A stretch of DNA of 64,000 nt from CAYRML01 sp050942825 (GTDB lineage Bacteria > Bacillota > Dehalobacteriia > UBA4068), in the NCBI GenBank assembly GCA_050942825.1, contig JBMNOA010000002.1, positions 6,177-70,176 on the forward strand, in the 5' to 3' direction. The stretch's first letter is position 1, and each line of letters begins with the position of its first letter. Positions 8,660 to 16,762 of the stretch are shown piece after piece. The notes beneath the pieces were generated by a model. It did no database searches and was not told where the DNA came from. It worked only from the letters and a program-made list of their open reading frames with translations. The translations under genes were made by a program, and so were the position numbers.

Positions 8660-9862
8660 ATGTCGAAACAAAAATTTGAGAGAACGAAGCCACACGTCAA
8701 TATAGGTACAATTGGTCACGTAGACCATGGTAAAACGACCTTAACAGCGGCAATCACATTGTGCTTGTCCAAAGAAGGCGGTGCGGAAGTAAAAGCATAT
8801 GATCAAATCGACGCAGCACCGGAAGAAAAAGCCCGTGGGATCACGATCAATACATCACATGTGGAATATGAAACAGCAAATCGGCACTATGCACATGTTG
8901 ACTGTCCTGGTCACGCCGACTATGTTAAAAACATGATCACTGGTGCAGCACAAATGGACGGTGCAATCCTTGTTGTAAGTGCAGCAGACGGCCCGATGCC
9001 ACAAACAAGAGAGCATATCTTGTTAGCACGGCAAGTAGGAGTACCTTATATCGTGGTATTTATGAATAAAGCAGACCAAGTAGACGATGCAGAGCTGCTT
9101 GAGTTGGTAGAAATGGAAATCAGGGAATTGTTGTCCGAGTATAATTTTCCGGGAGACGATACCCCTATCATTGCCGGATCAGCGCTTAAAGCCTTGCAAT
9201 GCGGCTGTGGCGGCAAAGATTGCCCAGATTGCATGGCAATATGGAAATTAATGGATGCCGTAGATAGCTATATTCCTTCTCCTGAACGCGATAAAGATAA
9301 ACCTTTCTTAATGCCGATTGAAGACGTTTTCACGATCACAGGACGTGGTACAGTTGTAACAGGTCGTGTGGAAAGAGGACAAGTAAAAGTAGGAGATACT
9401 GTCCAAATAGTAGGATTGGATGAAGAAAGCAAATCCACAGTAGTAACAGGCGTAGAAATGTTTAGAAAACTATTGGATTATGCAGAAGCCGGCGACAATA
9501 TAGGTTGCTTGCTGAGAGGCGTGGAACGTAAAGAGGTAGAAAGAGGTCAAGTATTGGCCAAACCGAACAGCATCAACCCTTATACCAAATTCCAAGGCGA
9601 AGTATATGTGTTGACCAAAGAAGAAGGCGGTCGTCATACACCGTTCTTCAATGGTTACAGACCACAATTCTATTTCAGAACAACGGACGTAACCGGTGTA
9701 GCACATTTGCCGGAAGGCGTAGAAATGGTGATGCCGGGAGACAATATCCGTATGGATATCGAATTGATCACACCGATTGCTATTGAAGAAGGTTTGCGTT
9801 TTGCTATTCGTGAGGGTGGCAGAACTGTGGGCGCCGGTGTTGTTACAGCAGTTATAGAATAA
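8660..9862 (+). CDS. tuf: Translation elongation factor Tu
   Basis: EF-Tu carries aminoacyl-tRNA to the ribosome as a GTP complex. The 400-residue protein has the P-loop GHVDHGKT, DCPGHADYVKNM and NKADQVDD. At residues 181-191, at the end of domain I, is an insert with four cysteines (C181, C183, C188, C191; CGCGGKDCPDC). I recall similar inserts in some Clostridia. Codon use is odd: before codon 375 alanine is mainly GCA with GCG or GCC and no GCT, while the last 25 codons and neighbouring genes use GCT freely. Recombination with a second tuf copy or a foreign allele is one explanation. Confidence 0.98.
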   Translation: MSKQKFERTKPHVNIGTIGHVDHGKTTLTAAITLCLSKEGGAEVKAYDQIDAAPEEKARGITINTSHVEYETANRHYAHVDCPGHADYVKNMITGAAQMDGAILVVSAADGPMPQTREHILLARQVGVPYIVVFMNKADQVDDAELLELVEMEIRELLSEYNFPGDDTPIIAGSALKALQCGCGGKDCPDCMAIWKLMDAVDSYIPSPERDKDKPFLMPIEDVFTITGRGTVVTGRVERGQVKVGDTVQIVGLDEESKSTVVTGVEMFRKLLDYAEAGDNIGCLLRGVERKEVERGQVLAKPNSINPYTKFQGEVYVLTKEEGGRHTPFFNGYRPQFYFRTTDVTGVAHLPEGVEMVMPGDNIRMDIELITPIAIEEGLRFAIREGGRTVGAGVVTAVIE

Positions 9863-9874
9863 TTTGTTTTACAA

Positions 9875-9913
9875 CCTTTATGTATGGGCGGGTTCTCTGC
9901 CCATACATAAAGG
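9875..9913 (+). promoter_or_regulatory. 15-bp perfect hairpin between tuf and rpsJ
   Basis: The arms at 9875-9889 and 9899-9913 are exact complements with a 9-base loop, and ATATATAAATT follows instead of a T-run. It may be a partial terminator, a processing site or the first stem of the S10 operon leader. The structure is directly visible; its function is inferred. Confidence 0.75.
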
Positions 9914-10025
9914 ATATATAAATTGGACTGCGATGAAGCGGGAGGTTGCCACTTATGAGGACATAGTGGGTTTTTCCGTGGAGAATGTCCGTAAAATATG
10001 CGGGCGAAAAGGAGGTAAGTAAATA
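9914..10025 (+). promoter_or_regulatory. Candidate S10-operon leader
   Basis: This 112-base gap before rpsJ contains short complementary segments. GGACAT at about 9959 can pair with ATGTCC near 9995, and an inner TTTTCC/GGAGAA stem is possible. A GCGGGAGGTTGCC segment precedes them. In several bacteria the S10 operon leader binds a ribosomal protein for feedback control. I cannot tell whether this one belongs to a known leader class. Confidence 0.4.
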
Positions 10026-10334
10026 ATGGGTAGACAAAAAATTCGTATCAGACTTAAATCTTATGACCATAAACTTTTGGATCAATCGGCAGTAAAAATA
10101 GTGGAAACAGCGACGAGGTCGGGTGCTTCGGTATCGGGACCTATTCCGCTCCCTACCGAAAAAAATATCTACACTATCTTGCGTTCACCCCATGTGAATA
10201 AGGATTCCCGGGAACAATTTGAAATGAGAACTCACAAGCGCCTCATTGATATAATCGATCCCACACCTAAAACTATGGATTCTCTGATCCGCATGGATTT
10301 ACCAGCCGGAGTGGATATCGAGATCAAATTATAG
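10026..10334 (+). CDS. rpsJ: 30S ribosomal protein S10
   Basis: S10 is a head protein of the 30S subunit that also binds NusB in antitermination. The 102-residue length is normal. MGRQKIRIRLKSYDHKLLDQS and the loop THKRLIDIIDPTPKTMDSL are typical. A strong AAAGGAGG site precedes the ATG. It opens the S10 operon, but a 123-base gap to rplC follows, longer than is common. Confidence 0.97.
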   Translation: MGRQKIRIRLKSYDHKLLDQSAVKIVETATRSGASVSGPIPLPTEKNIYTILRSPHVNKDSREQFEMRTHKRLIDIIDPTPKTMDSLIRMDLPAGVDIEIKL

Positions 10335-10376
10335 ACGTTTGTTTTCTATATTATCTTCTGTGCTTTATAAACTATG

Positions 10377-10396
10377 GCACACCCGGAAACGTGTGC
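10377..10396 (+). promoter_or_regulatory. Small hairpin in the rpsJ-rplC gap
   Basis: GCACAC at 10377-10382 pairs exactly with GTGTGC at 10391-10396 around an 8-base CCGGAAAC loop. It sits in a 123-base intergenic stretch where most ribosomal operons have only a few dozen bases. No T-run follows. It may help differential expression or RNA stability; this is inference. Confidence 0.45.
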
Positions 10397-10457
10397 TTTA
10401 CCCATAAGCTCCTAATGTTGTTAGTAACTCAGAGCAAAATGAATGGAGGTGCGAAAT

Positions 10458-11087
10458 ATGCCGAAAGCGTTACTCGGCAAAAAAATAGGCATGACGCAAG
10501 TTTTTAGCCCGGAGGGTAAATTAATTCCGGTCACCGTCATTGCCGCCGGACCTTGCGTGGTGTCTCAGATTAAAACCACCGAGAACGAAGGTTATGAAGC
10601 TGTACAAATAGGCTTTGGAGCAAAAAAAGCTGTAAATGTAAATAAACCCGAAGCAGGTCATGCTAAAAAAGCAGACATTGCTCCTTGCCGTTATCTTAAG
10701 GAAGTGGAAGTTGATAATATTGCAGATTATCAATTAGGGCAAGAAATAAAAGTCGATATTTTTAACGAAGGCGAAAAAATCGATGTAGTAGGTACATCTA
10801 AAGGTAAAGGTTTTGCAGGTAGTATTAAAAGATGGAATCATAGACGCGGCCCTATGGGCCATGGTTCCAAAAATCATCGCCGTCCTGCTTCTGCCGGAGC
10901 AAAAGGTCCTGCCCGTGTCTTTAAGGGCAAACGTTCCCCTGGCCGTATGGGTGGCGAAAGAGTTTCCATCCAAAATTTAGAAATAGTTAAAATAGACACA
11001 GAGCGCAATTTGTTGCTTGTAAAAGGCGCGGTTCCTGGCCCTTCTAAAGGAATGCTCCTTATCCGCAGCGCTGTTAAGTCTGTATAA
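10458..11087 (+). CDS. rplC: 50S ribosomal protein L3
   Basis: L3 is an early 50S assembly protein whose loop reaches the peptidyl transferase centre. From ATG 10458 the product is 209 residues. It starts MPKALLGKKIGMTQVF, and has SKGKGFAGSIKRW and HRRPASAGAKG. An upstream in-frame ATG at 10443 overlaps the ribosome site (TGGAGGTGCG), so the later one is used. rplD follows after 19 bases. Confidence 0.97.
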   Translation: MPKALLGKKIGMTQVFSPEGKLIPVTVIAAGPCVVSQIKTTENEGYEAVQIGFGAKKAVNVNKPEAGHAKKADIAPCRYLKEVEVDNIADYQLGQEIKVDIFNEGEKIDVVGTSKGKGFAGSIKRWNHRRGPMGHGSKNHRRPASAGAKGPARVFKGKRSPGRMGGERVSIQNLEIVKIDTERNLLLVKGAVPGPSKGMLLIRSAVKSV

Positions 11088-11106
11088 TTGGGAAAGGAGG
11101 GCAAAC

Positions 11107-11733
11107 ATGACTAATATAGCTGTATACAACAAGGAAGGTTCTCCTGTTGGCGAAATTGAACTTAATGATGCAATTTTTAATGTTGGTATAAATACCTCTT
11201 TAATGCATCAAGCTGTACTTGTTTATTTGGCCGCTCAACGCCGGGGAACTCATTCCACCAAAACCAAAGGTTTGGTTTCCGGCGGCGGTAAAAAACCGTG
11301 GCGTCAAAAAGGTACCGGTAGGGCCAGAGTCGGTTCTAGTAGAAATCCTGTTTGGCGTGGTGGTGGTGTGGCTTTTGGACCACAACCTCGCTCTTATAAA
11401 ATCGATATGCCTAAGAAAATGCGGAGATTGGCTCTTTTATCCGCCCTTTCCGCTAAAGCTCAAAACGGAGATTTGTTGATTTTCGATGATTTGAATTTCG
11501 AAGCTCCGAAAACAAAAGAAATGGCTAAAGTATTAGAAAATGTATCTGCCCAAAATGCTTTGGTAATTCTGGAAAAAGATAATCTCAATGCTTTGTTATC
11601 CGCCAGAAATTTGCCTGGTGTCATGGCAGCAACGCCTAATTCGCTCAATACCTATATCATTCTTCTTTGTGATAAATTGGTGTTGACAAAAAATGCTTTG
11701 GCAACTCTTGAGGAGGTGCTGGCTAATGCGTAA
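11107..11733 (+). CDS. rplD: 50S ribosomal protein L4
   Basis: L4 binds 23S rRNA domain I and its long loop lines the exit tunnel. The 208-residue product shows the loop motif KPWRQKGTGRARVGSSRNP and the later RSYKIDMPKKMRRLALLSAL. GGGAAAGGAGGG gives a strong start. Its last eight bases overlap the start of rplW, suggesting coupled translation. In some bacteria L4 represses its own operon; nothing here proves that. Confidence 0.97.
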   Translation: MTNIAVYNKEGSPVGEIELNDAIFNVGINTSLMHQAVLVYLAAQRRGTHSTKTKGLVSGGGKKPWRQKGTGRARVGSSRNPVWRGGGVAFGPQPRSYKIDMPKKMRRLALLSALSAKAQNGDLLIFDDLNFEAPKTKEMAKVLENVSAQNALVILEKDNLNALLSARNLPGVMAATPNSLNTYIILLCDKLVLTKNALATLEEVLANA

Positions 11734-12016
11734 TCCACATGATGTATTGATTAAGCCTATGGTTTCTGAAAAATCAATGATGTTGATGGAAGATAATAAG
11801 TATTCTTTTATCGTTGCCAGAGATGCCAATAAGATCGAAATAAAACATGCCGTGGAAAAACTTTTTAATGTTGATGTAACAGAAGTAACAACTAGAAATC
11901 AAAGGGGTAAACTCAAAAGGATGGGCCGCTTTCAAGGTAGACGTCCCAATACAAAAAAAGCTGTTGTTACATTGAAAGCCGGCGATAAAATTGAAATTTT
12001 TGAAGGCATGCAATAA
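11726..12016 (+). CDS. rplW: 50S ribosomal protein L23
   Basis: L23 sits at the exit of the peptide tunnel and is the docking site for trigger factor and SRP. The 96-residue protein begins MRNPHDVLIKPMVSEKS, the usual family start. AGGAGG at 11711-11716 lies inside the end of rplD, and the ATG overlaps the rplD stop (ATGCGTAA). An open frame further upstream is only read-back into rplD. Confidence 0.97.
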   Translation: MRNPHDVLIKPMVSEKSMMLMEDNKYSFIVARDANKIEIKHAVEKLFNVDVTEVTTRNQRGKLKRMGRFQGRRPNTKKAVVTLKAGDKIEIFEGMQ

Positions 12017-12039
12017 GCGTGGTAAAGGAGGAAAAGTAA

Positions 12040-12870
12040 ATGGGTATTAAAAAATATCGACCAACTTCTCCCGGACGCAGAGGCATGACCGTTTCCACCT
12101 TTGAGGAAATTACCACCTCTATTCCGGAGAAATCTCTTTTAGAACCGCTGAAAAAACGGGGTGGCCGTAATAACCAAGGCCGCATGACCACCAGACATCA
12201 AGGTGGCGGACATAAACAAATGTACCGTATCATCGATTTTAAAAGAAATAAAGACAATATTCCAGCTAAAGTAGCCAGTATTGAATATGATCCTAATCGT
12301 ACCGCTAATATCGCTCTTTTAAATTATGCCGATGGTGCTAAAGCTTATATTTTAGCTCCTTATGGCCTGAAAGTGGGAGACGTATTGATCTCCGGTGAAA
12401 AAGTGGATATTAAAGTAGGTAATGCGATGCCGTTTTATTCTATTCCTGTAGGTACCGTAGTACACAATGTTGAACTTTCCCCCGGTACAGGCGGTCAATT
12501 GGCCCGTTCTGCCGGTGCTTCGGTTCAATTGATGGCCAAAGAAGGTAAATATGCTACTTTGCGTTTACCTTCCGGAGAAATGAGAATGGTTTTATCTCGC
12601 TGCCGTGCTACTATCGGGCAAGTCGGTAATATCGACCAAGAAAATATTACTATCGGTAAAGCCGGCCGTAACCGTTGGCTGGGTATCCGTCCCGGTAACC
12701 GCGGCGTTGTTATGAATCCTTGTGACCACCCGCATGGCGGTGGTGAGGGCCGTAGCCCTGTTGGCCGTAATCCTGTTACTCCATGGGGTAAGCCTGCGCT
12801 TGGTGCAAAAACCAGGAAGAAGAAAAAAGCATCCAGCCGCTTAATCATTAAAAGACGAAATAAAAACTAA
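12040..12870 (+). CDS. rplB: 50S ribosomal protein L2
   Basis: L2 is needed for subunit joining and peptidyl transferase activity. The 276-residue product starts MGIKKYRPTSPGRRGMTVST. It carries the universally conserved C-terminal segment DHPHGGGEGRSP with the functionally important histidine, and ends in a lysine/arginine tail. AAAGGAGG precedes the ATG. It lies 23 bases after rplW, and rpsS follows after 59 bases. Confidence 0.98.
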   Translation: MGIKKYRPTSPGRRGMTVSTFEEITTSIPEKSLLEPLKKRGGRNNQGRMTTRHQGGGHKQMYRIIDFKRNKDNIPAKVASIEYDPNRTANIALLNYADGAKAYILAPYGLKVGDVLISGEKVDIKVGNAMPFYSIPVGTVVHNVELSPGTGGQLARSAGASVQLMAKEGKYATLRLPSGEMRMVLSRCRATIGQVGNIDQENITIGKAGRNRWLGIRPGNRGVVMNPCDHPHGGGEGRSPVGRNPVTPWGKPALGAKTRKKKKASSRLIIKRRNKN

Positions 12871-12929
12871 CAAGATCCATTGCTTTTTTATAAGCTTCAG
12901 AATAATTACTGAAGGGAGGCAAAGACTGC

Positions 12930-13214
12930 ATGAGCAGATCATTAAAAAAAGGACCGTATTGCGATGAGAAATTACTTTTCCGCATTGAAAAAATGAATGA
13001 ATCGGGCGATAAAAAAGTTATCAAATCTTGGTCCCGTCGTTCTACTATATTTCCACAGATGGTAGGGCATACGATTGCCATTCATGATGGCAGGAAACAT
13101 GTGCCGGTCTATGTGACTGAAGATATGGTAGGTCACAAATTTGGGGAGTTTGCTCCCACCCGCCTATTTCGTGGGCATGGCTCTCATACCGAGAGATCTA
13201 CTGCCCTCAAGTAG
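12930..13214 (+). CDS. rpsS: 30S ribosomal protein S19
   Basis: S19 is a head protein that forms bridges with 23S rRNA. The 94-residue length is standard. It starts MSRSLKKGPYCDEKLL and has MVGHTIAIHDGRKHVPVYV in the middle. GAAGGGAGG marks the start. It has its usual place between rplB and rplV. Confidence 0.97.
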   Translation: MSRSLKKGPYCDEKLLFRIEKMNESGDKKVIKSWSRRSTIFPQMVGHTIAIHDGRKHVPVYVTEDMVGHKFGEFAPTRLFRGHGSHTERSTALK

Positions 13215-13241
13215 CGGATATGAGTGAGAGGAGGAAGTATT

Positions 13242-13583
13242 TTGGAAGCTAAAGCAGTAGCCAAATATATCCGCGTCTCCCCTAGTAAGGCCAAATTAGT
13301 TATTGACCTCATCAGGGGGAAAAAAGTGCGCGAAGCAGAAGCAATTCTAAAATTTACGCCCAATAGGGCAGCCGTTCCGATATATAAAGTGTTGCGTTCG
13401 GCCACAGCCAATGCTGAAAACAATCTTAGTCTCAATAGAGAAGATCTGGTTGTCACAAGTGCATTTATTGGTCAGGGTCCCAGCATGAAACGTTTTAAAC
13501 CTCGTGCTATGGGTCGTGCAGACAGAATGTTGCATCGCACTTGCCACATTACCGTGGTAGTCGGTGACAGAGAGGAGGTTTAA
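13242..13583 (+). CDS. rplV: 50S ribosomal protein L22
   Basis: L22 has a beta-hairpin that lines the exit tunnel near the macrolide site. The start is TTG 13242, set by GAGGAGG at 13229-13235. A longer frame from GTG 13224 would place the ribosome site inside the gene. The 113-residue product reads EAKAVAKYIRVSPSKAKLVI at its start. It contains GPSMKRFKPRAMGRADRM for the hairpin, with no insertion of the macrolide-resistance kind that I can see. Confidence 0.96.
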   Translation: MEAKAVAKYIRVSPSKAKLVIDLIRGKKVREAEAILKFTPNRAAVPIYKVLRSATANAENNLSLNREDLVVTSAFIGQGPSMKRFKPRAMGRADRMLHRTCHITVVVGDREEV

Positions 13584-13585
13584 GC

Positions 13586-14263
13586 GTGGGTCAAAAAGTA
13601 AATCCGAAGGGCTTTCGTGTTGGAGTGATCAAGGATTGGGATGCACGTTGGTATGCCAATAAAAAGGATTTCAGGCATTTCCTTTATGAAGATTACCAAA
13701 TCCGTAAATATATCAAACAAAAACTTTACGCAGCCGGTATATCAAAAATCGATATTGAAAGAGCTGCCAAAAGAGTGAAAATCAACATTTTTACTGCAAA
13801 ACCGGGTATCGTTATCGGACGTGGCGGTCAAGAAGTTGAATTGCTTAAAAAAGAACTGGAAAAAATGACTGGCAAAAACATCAATCTGAACATTACTGAG
13901 ATTAAAAGGCCGGAATTGGATGCTCAATTGGTAGCTGAAAGCGTTGCTGCCTCTTTGGAAAAACGTATTGCATTCCGCCGCGCTATGAAACAAACAGTAA
14001 TGCGCACCATGAGAATGGGTGCCGAAGGTATCAAAATTATGTGTGGCGGCCGTTTGGCTGGAGCAGAAATCGCTCGTTCTGAATGGTATGCCGAAGGCAA
14101 AGTGCCTCTTCATACCTTGCGTGCTGATATTGATTATGCTTTTGCTGAAGCCAATACAGCTTATGGTAAAATCGGGGTAAAAGTATGGATCTATAAAGGT
14201 GAAGTATTGCCCGAAAAAACCGAAAAAAAAGTAGAAATTAATGCTGTGGAGGAGGGCGAATAA
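13586..14263 (+). CDS. rpsC: 30S ribosomal protein S3
   Basis: S3 forms part of the mRNA entry tunnel and its helicase-like surface. The 225-residue product begins MGQKVNPKGFRVGVIKDW. The KH domain is marked by GIVIGRGGQEVELLKKEL, and the C-terminal domain by GRLAGAEIARSEWY. The start is GTG, two bases after the rplV stop, with GAGGAGG inside the end of rplV. This tight packing implies coupled translation. Confidence 0.97.
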   Translation: MGQKVNPKGFRVGVIKDWDARWYANKKDFRHFLYEDYQIRKYIKQKLYAAGISKIDIERAAKRVKINIFTAKPGIVIGRGGQEVELLKKELEKMTGKNINLNITEIKRPELDAQLVAESVAASLEKRIAFRRAMKQTVMRTMRMGAEGIKIMCGGRLAGAEIARSEWYAEGKVPLHTLRADIDYAFAEANTAYGKIGVKVWIYKGEVLPEKTEKKVEINAVEEGE

Positions 14264-14265
14264 AA

Positions 14266-14700
14266 ATGTTGTTACCAAAAAGAGTGAAATATCGCCGCCA
14301 ACACCGTGGTCGGATGAAAGGTGCCGCCCATAAAGGCAATACTATCTCTTATGGTGAATATGGTATGCAAGCTGTGGAATGCGGTTGGATTACTAGCCGT
14401 CAAATCGAAGCTGCCCGTATCGCCATGACCCGCTATATAAAACGTGGTGGTCAAGTTTGGATTAAACTGTTCCCTCATAAACCTGTTACGGAAAAACCTG
14501 CTGAAACCCGTATGGGTAGTGGTAAAGGTTCTCCGGAATATTGGGTAGCAGTAGTAAAACCGGGCAAAGTGATGTTTGAAATCGCAGGAGTACCCGAAGA
14601 ATTAGCTAGAGAAGCTATACGCCTAGCCCAGCACAAACTTCCTATAAAAACCAAGTTTGTGAAACGAGAAGAAATAGGTGGTGAAGCAAATGAAAACTAA
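14266..14700 (+). CDS. rplP: 50S ribosomal protein L16
   Basis: L16 organises the A-site side of the 50S subunit. The 144-residue product starts MLLPKRVKYRRQHRGRMKG and has KPAETRMGSGKGSPEYWVA. The ATG lies two bases after the rpsC stop and follows GGAGGAGGG. The last 11 bases overlap the start of rpmC. Confidence 0.97.
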   Translation: MLLPKRVKYRRQHRGRMKGAAHKGNTISYGEYGMQAVECGWITSRQIEAARIAMTRYIKRGGQVWIKLFPHKPVTEKPAETRMGSGKGSPEYWVAVVKPGKVMFEIAGVPEELAREAIRLAQHKLPIKTKFVKREEIGGEANEN

Positions 14701-14890
14701 AGATATCCGTGAGCTTACCAGCGAGGAGCTTTTGAAAAAGGAAAATGATTTGAAGGCAGAACTCTTCAATCTGCGTTTTCGTTTGGCTACCGGACAATTG
14801 GATAATCCAATGTCTATCAAAGCCGTAAAAAAAGACATGGCTAGAGTAAAAACTATTATCCGCCAAAGAGAACTGAAACAAGCAAAATAA
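14690..14890 (+). CDS. rpmC: 50S ribosomal protein L29
   Basis: L29 lies near the exit of the peptide tunnel beside L23. From ATG 14690 the 66-residue helical protein begins MKTKDIRELTSEELLKKEN and contains LFNLRFRLATGQLDNP, both typical. Two GTG codons upstream in frame (14678 and 14681) form part of the ribosome site and are not used as starts. It overlaps the rplP stop by 11 bases. Confidence 0.95.
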   Translation: MKTKDIRELTSEELLKKENDLKAELFNLRFRLATGQLDNPMSIKAVKKDMARVKTIIRQRELKQAK

Positions 14891-14929
14891 ATGCTCTTTG
14901 GGTTGATTTCGGGAAAGGAGGAACTATAA

Positions 14930-15193
14930 TTGGTTGAAAGAAATTCTCGAAAAAGCCGCATCGGTATCGTTTCCAGCGATAAAATGGAAAAAACTATAGT
15001 GGTAAGGGTGGAAAATAAAGTCCGCCATCCTTTGTATGGTAAAATCATCCGTACCAGCAAAAAGTTTAAAGTACATGATGAATCTAATGAGGCTAAAATA
15101 GGAGATAAAGTTCTGATTAAGGAAACTAGACCTCTTTCTAAAGATAAATGTTGGAGATTGGAAACTATCCTTGAAAAGGCACCTATTGTTTAA
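14930..15193 (+). CDS. rpsQ: 30S ribosomal protein S17
   Basis: S17 is a primary 16S rRNA binder with an OB fold. The 87-residue product reads RKSRIGIVSSDKMEKTIVV near its start and KFKVHDESNEAKIGDKV later, as expected. It uses a TTG start with GGAAAGGAGG upstream. The 39-base gap after rpmC holds no other feature. Confidence 0.96.
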   Translation: MVERNSRKSRIGIVSSDKMEKTIVVRVENKVRHPLYGKIIRTSKKFKVHDESNEAKIGDKVLIKETRPLSKDKCWRLETILEKAPIV

Positions 15194-15224
15194 ACCAAAG
15201 TGATCGAGAAAGGGGGGCGGTTCT

Positions 15225-15593
15225 GTGATTCAAGCCGAAACCAGACTAAAAGTTGGGGATAATACAGGCGCTAAAGAACTGCTTTGTATTAAAGTATTGG
15301 GCGGCTCCCGCCGTAAATATGCCACAGTTGGCGATATAATCGTTTGTGCCGTTAAAGAAGCCTCTCCGGGTGGCGTTGTAAAAAAAGGGGATGTAGTTAG
15401 AGCTGTTGTAGTGCGTACCAAAAAAGAAATCCGTCGTCCTGATGGTTCCTATATTCGCTTTGACGAAAATTCCGGAGTTATCATTAATGATGCCGGACAA
15501 CCGAGAGGTACCCGTATATTCGGGCCGGTAGCCAGAGAATTGAGAGATAAAGACTTTATGAAAATCATCTCACTTGCTCCGGAAGTACTCTAA
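15225..15593 (+). CDS. rplN: 50S ribosomal protein L14
   Basis: L14 is a highly conserved 50S protein at the subunit interface. The 122-residue length is exact for the family. It starts MIQAETRLKVGDNTGAKELL and contains RGTRIFGPVARELRDKDF. The start is GTG behind AGGGGGG. It opens the classic spc block. Confidence 0.97.
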   Translation: MIQAETRLKVGDNTGAKELLCIKVLGGSRRKYATVGDIIVCAVKEASPGGVVKKGDVVRAVVVRTKKEIRRPDGSYIRFDENSGVIINDAGQPRGTRIFGPVARELRDKDFMKIISLAPEVL

Positions 15594-15608
15594 GTCGGAG
15601 GTGAAGAA

Positions 15609-15953
15609 ATGGCAAGGGAAATATTAAAAGCAAAAAAAATGCATATAAAAAAAGGTGATACAGTGGTTGTTATCTCGGGAAAAGATGCCGGTAAAAAAGG
15701 TAAAGTTATCGCGGCTGAACCTAAAAAAAATCGTGTGTATGTTGAAAAAGTCAATCTGGTCAGCCGTCATACCAAACCTACCAAAGCTTCGCCGCAAGGT
15801 GGTATTATTAAAAAAGAAGCCGGTATTGATGTTTCTAATGTGATGATCTTTTGTTCCCATTGCAACAAACCTGTTCGCATTGGCAATGAAATAGCCCAAG
15901 ATGGTTCAAAACAACGTAAATGCAGTAAATGTGGATCAGTATTTGATAAATAA
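15609..15953 (+). CDS. rplX: 50S ribosomal protein L24 with zinc-ribbon tail
   Basis: L24 initiates 50S assembly. The KOW motif is at KGDTVVVISGKDAGKKGKV. At 114 residues it is a little longer than many homologues because the C-terminus carries four cysteines as CSHC and CSKC, so a zinc site is likely. GGAGGTG precedes the ATG, 15 bases after rplN. Confidence 0.96.
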   Translation: MAREILKAKKMHIKKGDTVVVISGKDAGKKGKVIAAEPKKNRVYVEKVNLVSRHTKPTKASPQGGIIKKEAGIDVSNVMIFCSHCNKPVRIGNEIAQDGSKQRKCSKCGSVFDK

Positions 15954-15973
15954 CGAGGGAAGGAGGAATCTTT

Positions 15974-16516
15974 ATGGCAAGGCTAAAAGATAAATATTTA
16001 AGTGAAATCCGCCCGCAACTTCAAGAGAAATTTTCCTATAAAAATATTATGGAAATTCCAAAATTGGAAAAAGTTGTGATTAATATGGGGATGGGCGAAG
16101 CTATCCAAAACCCTAAAGCTTTGGATGCCGCTGTAGGAGATTTGACTATTATTTCCGGACAAAAACCTATTATCACCAAGGCCAAAAAGTCCATTGCTGC
16201 TTTTAAATTACGTCAAGGTATGTCTATCGGTTGCAAAGTAACTTTAAGAGGCAACAGAATGTATGAATTCGTTGACAAGCTAATCTCAGCAGCAATCCCT
16301 CGGGTACGTGACTTTAAAGGCGTATCTACCAAAGCCTTTGATGGCCGCGGTAATTACACTTTAGGACTTAAAGAACAATTAATCTTCCCGGAAATTGAGT
16401 ATGATAAAATAGATAAACTCCGGGGGTTGGAAGTGAACTTTGTTACTTCTGCCAAAAGCGACGAAGAATGCCGTGAGCTGTTGGGTTTAATGGGCATGCC
16501 CTTCGCCGAAAGATAG
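15974..16516 (+). CDS. rplE: 50S ribosomal protein L5
   Basis: L5 binds 5S rRNA and contacts S13 and P-site tRNA. The 180-residue product has NIMEIPKLEKVVINMGMGEA and RDFKGVSTKAFDGRGNYTLG, both diagnostic. AAGGAGG precedes the ATG. The order rplX-rplE-rpsZ is standard. Confidence 0.97.
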   Translation: MARLKDKYLSEIRPQLQEKFSYKNIMEIPKLEKVVINMGMGEAIQNPKALDAAVGDLTIISGQKPIITKAKKSIAAFKLRQGMSIGCKVTLRGNRMYEFVDKLISAAIPRVRDFKGVSTKAFDGRGNYTLGLKEQLIFPEIEYDKIDKLRGLEVNFVTSAKSDEECRELLGLMGMPFAER

Positions 16517-16545
16517 TCCGGTGAATTCAAAGAGGAGGGAATCTC

Positions 16546-16731
16546 GTGGCTAAAACTTCTATGTTAGTGAAGCAAAAACGCACACCCAAATTTAGGGTTA
16601 GAGGATATAATCGCTGCAGTATTTGCGGTAGGCCCCATGCTTATATGCGCAAATTCGGTATTTGCCGTATTTGTTTCCGTGAGCTGGCCTATAAAGGAGA
16701 AATCCCCGGTGTTACCAAATCTAGTTGGTAA
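16546..16731 (+). CDS. rpsZ: 30S ribosomal protein S14, zinc-binding short form
   Basis: This is the 61-residue C+ form of S14. Its four cysteines (CSICG and CRICF) bind zinc, unlike the longer zinc-free paralogue used under zinc starvation in some bacteria. It starts AKTSMLVKQKRTPKFRVR and ends GVTKSSW. The GTG start follows AGAGGAGGG. Confidence 0.96.
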   Translation: MAKTSMLVKQKRTPKFRVRGYNRCSICGRPHAYMRKFGICRICFRELAYKGEIPGVTKSSW

Positions 16732-16762
16732 TCGTGGATGTTGACGGAAGGAGGTTTTTTAA

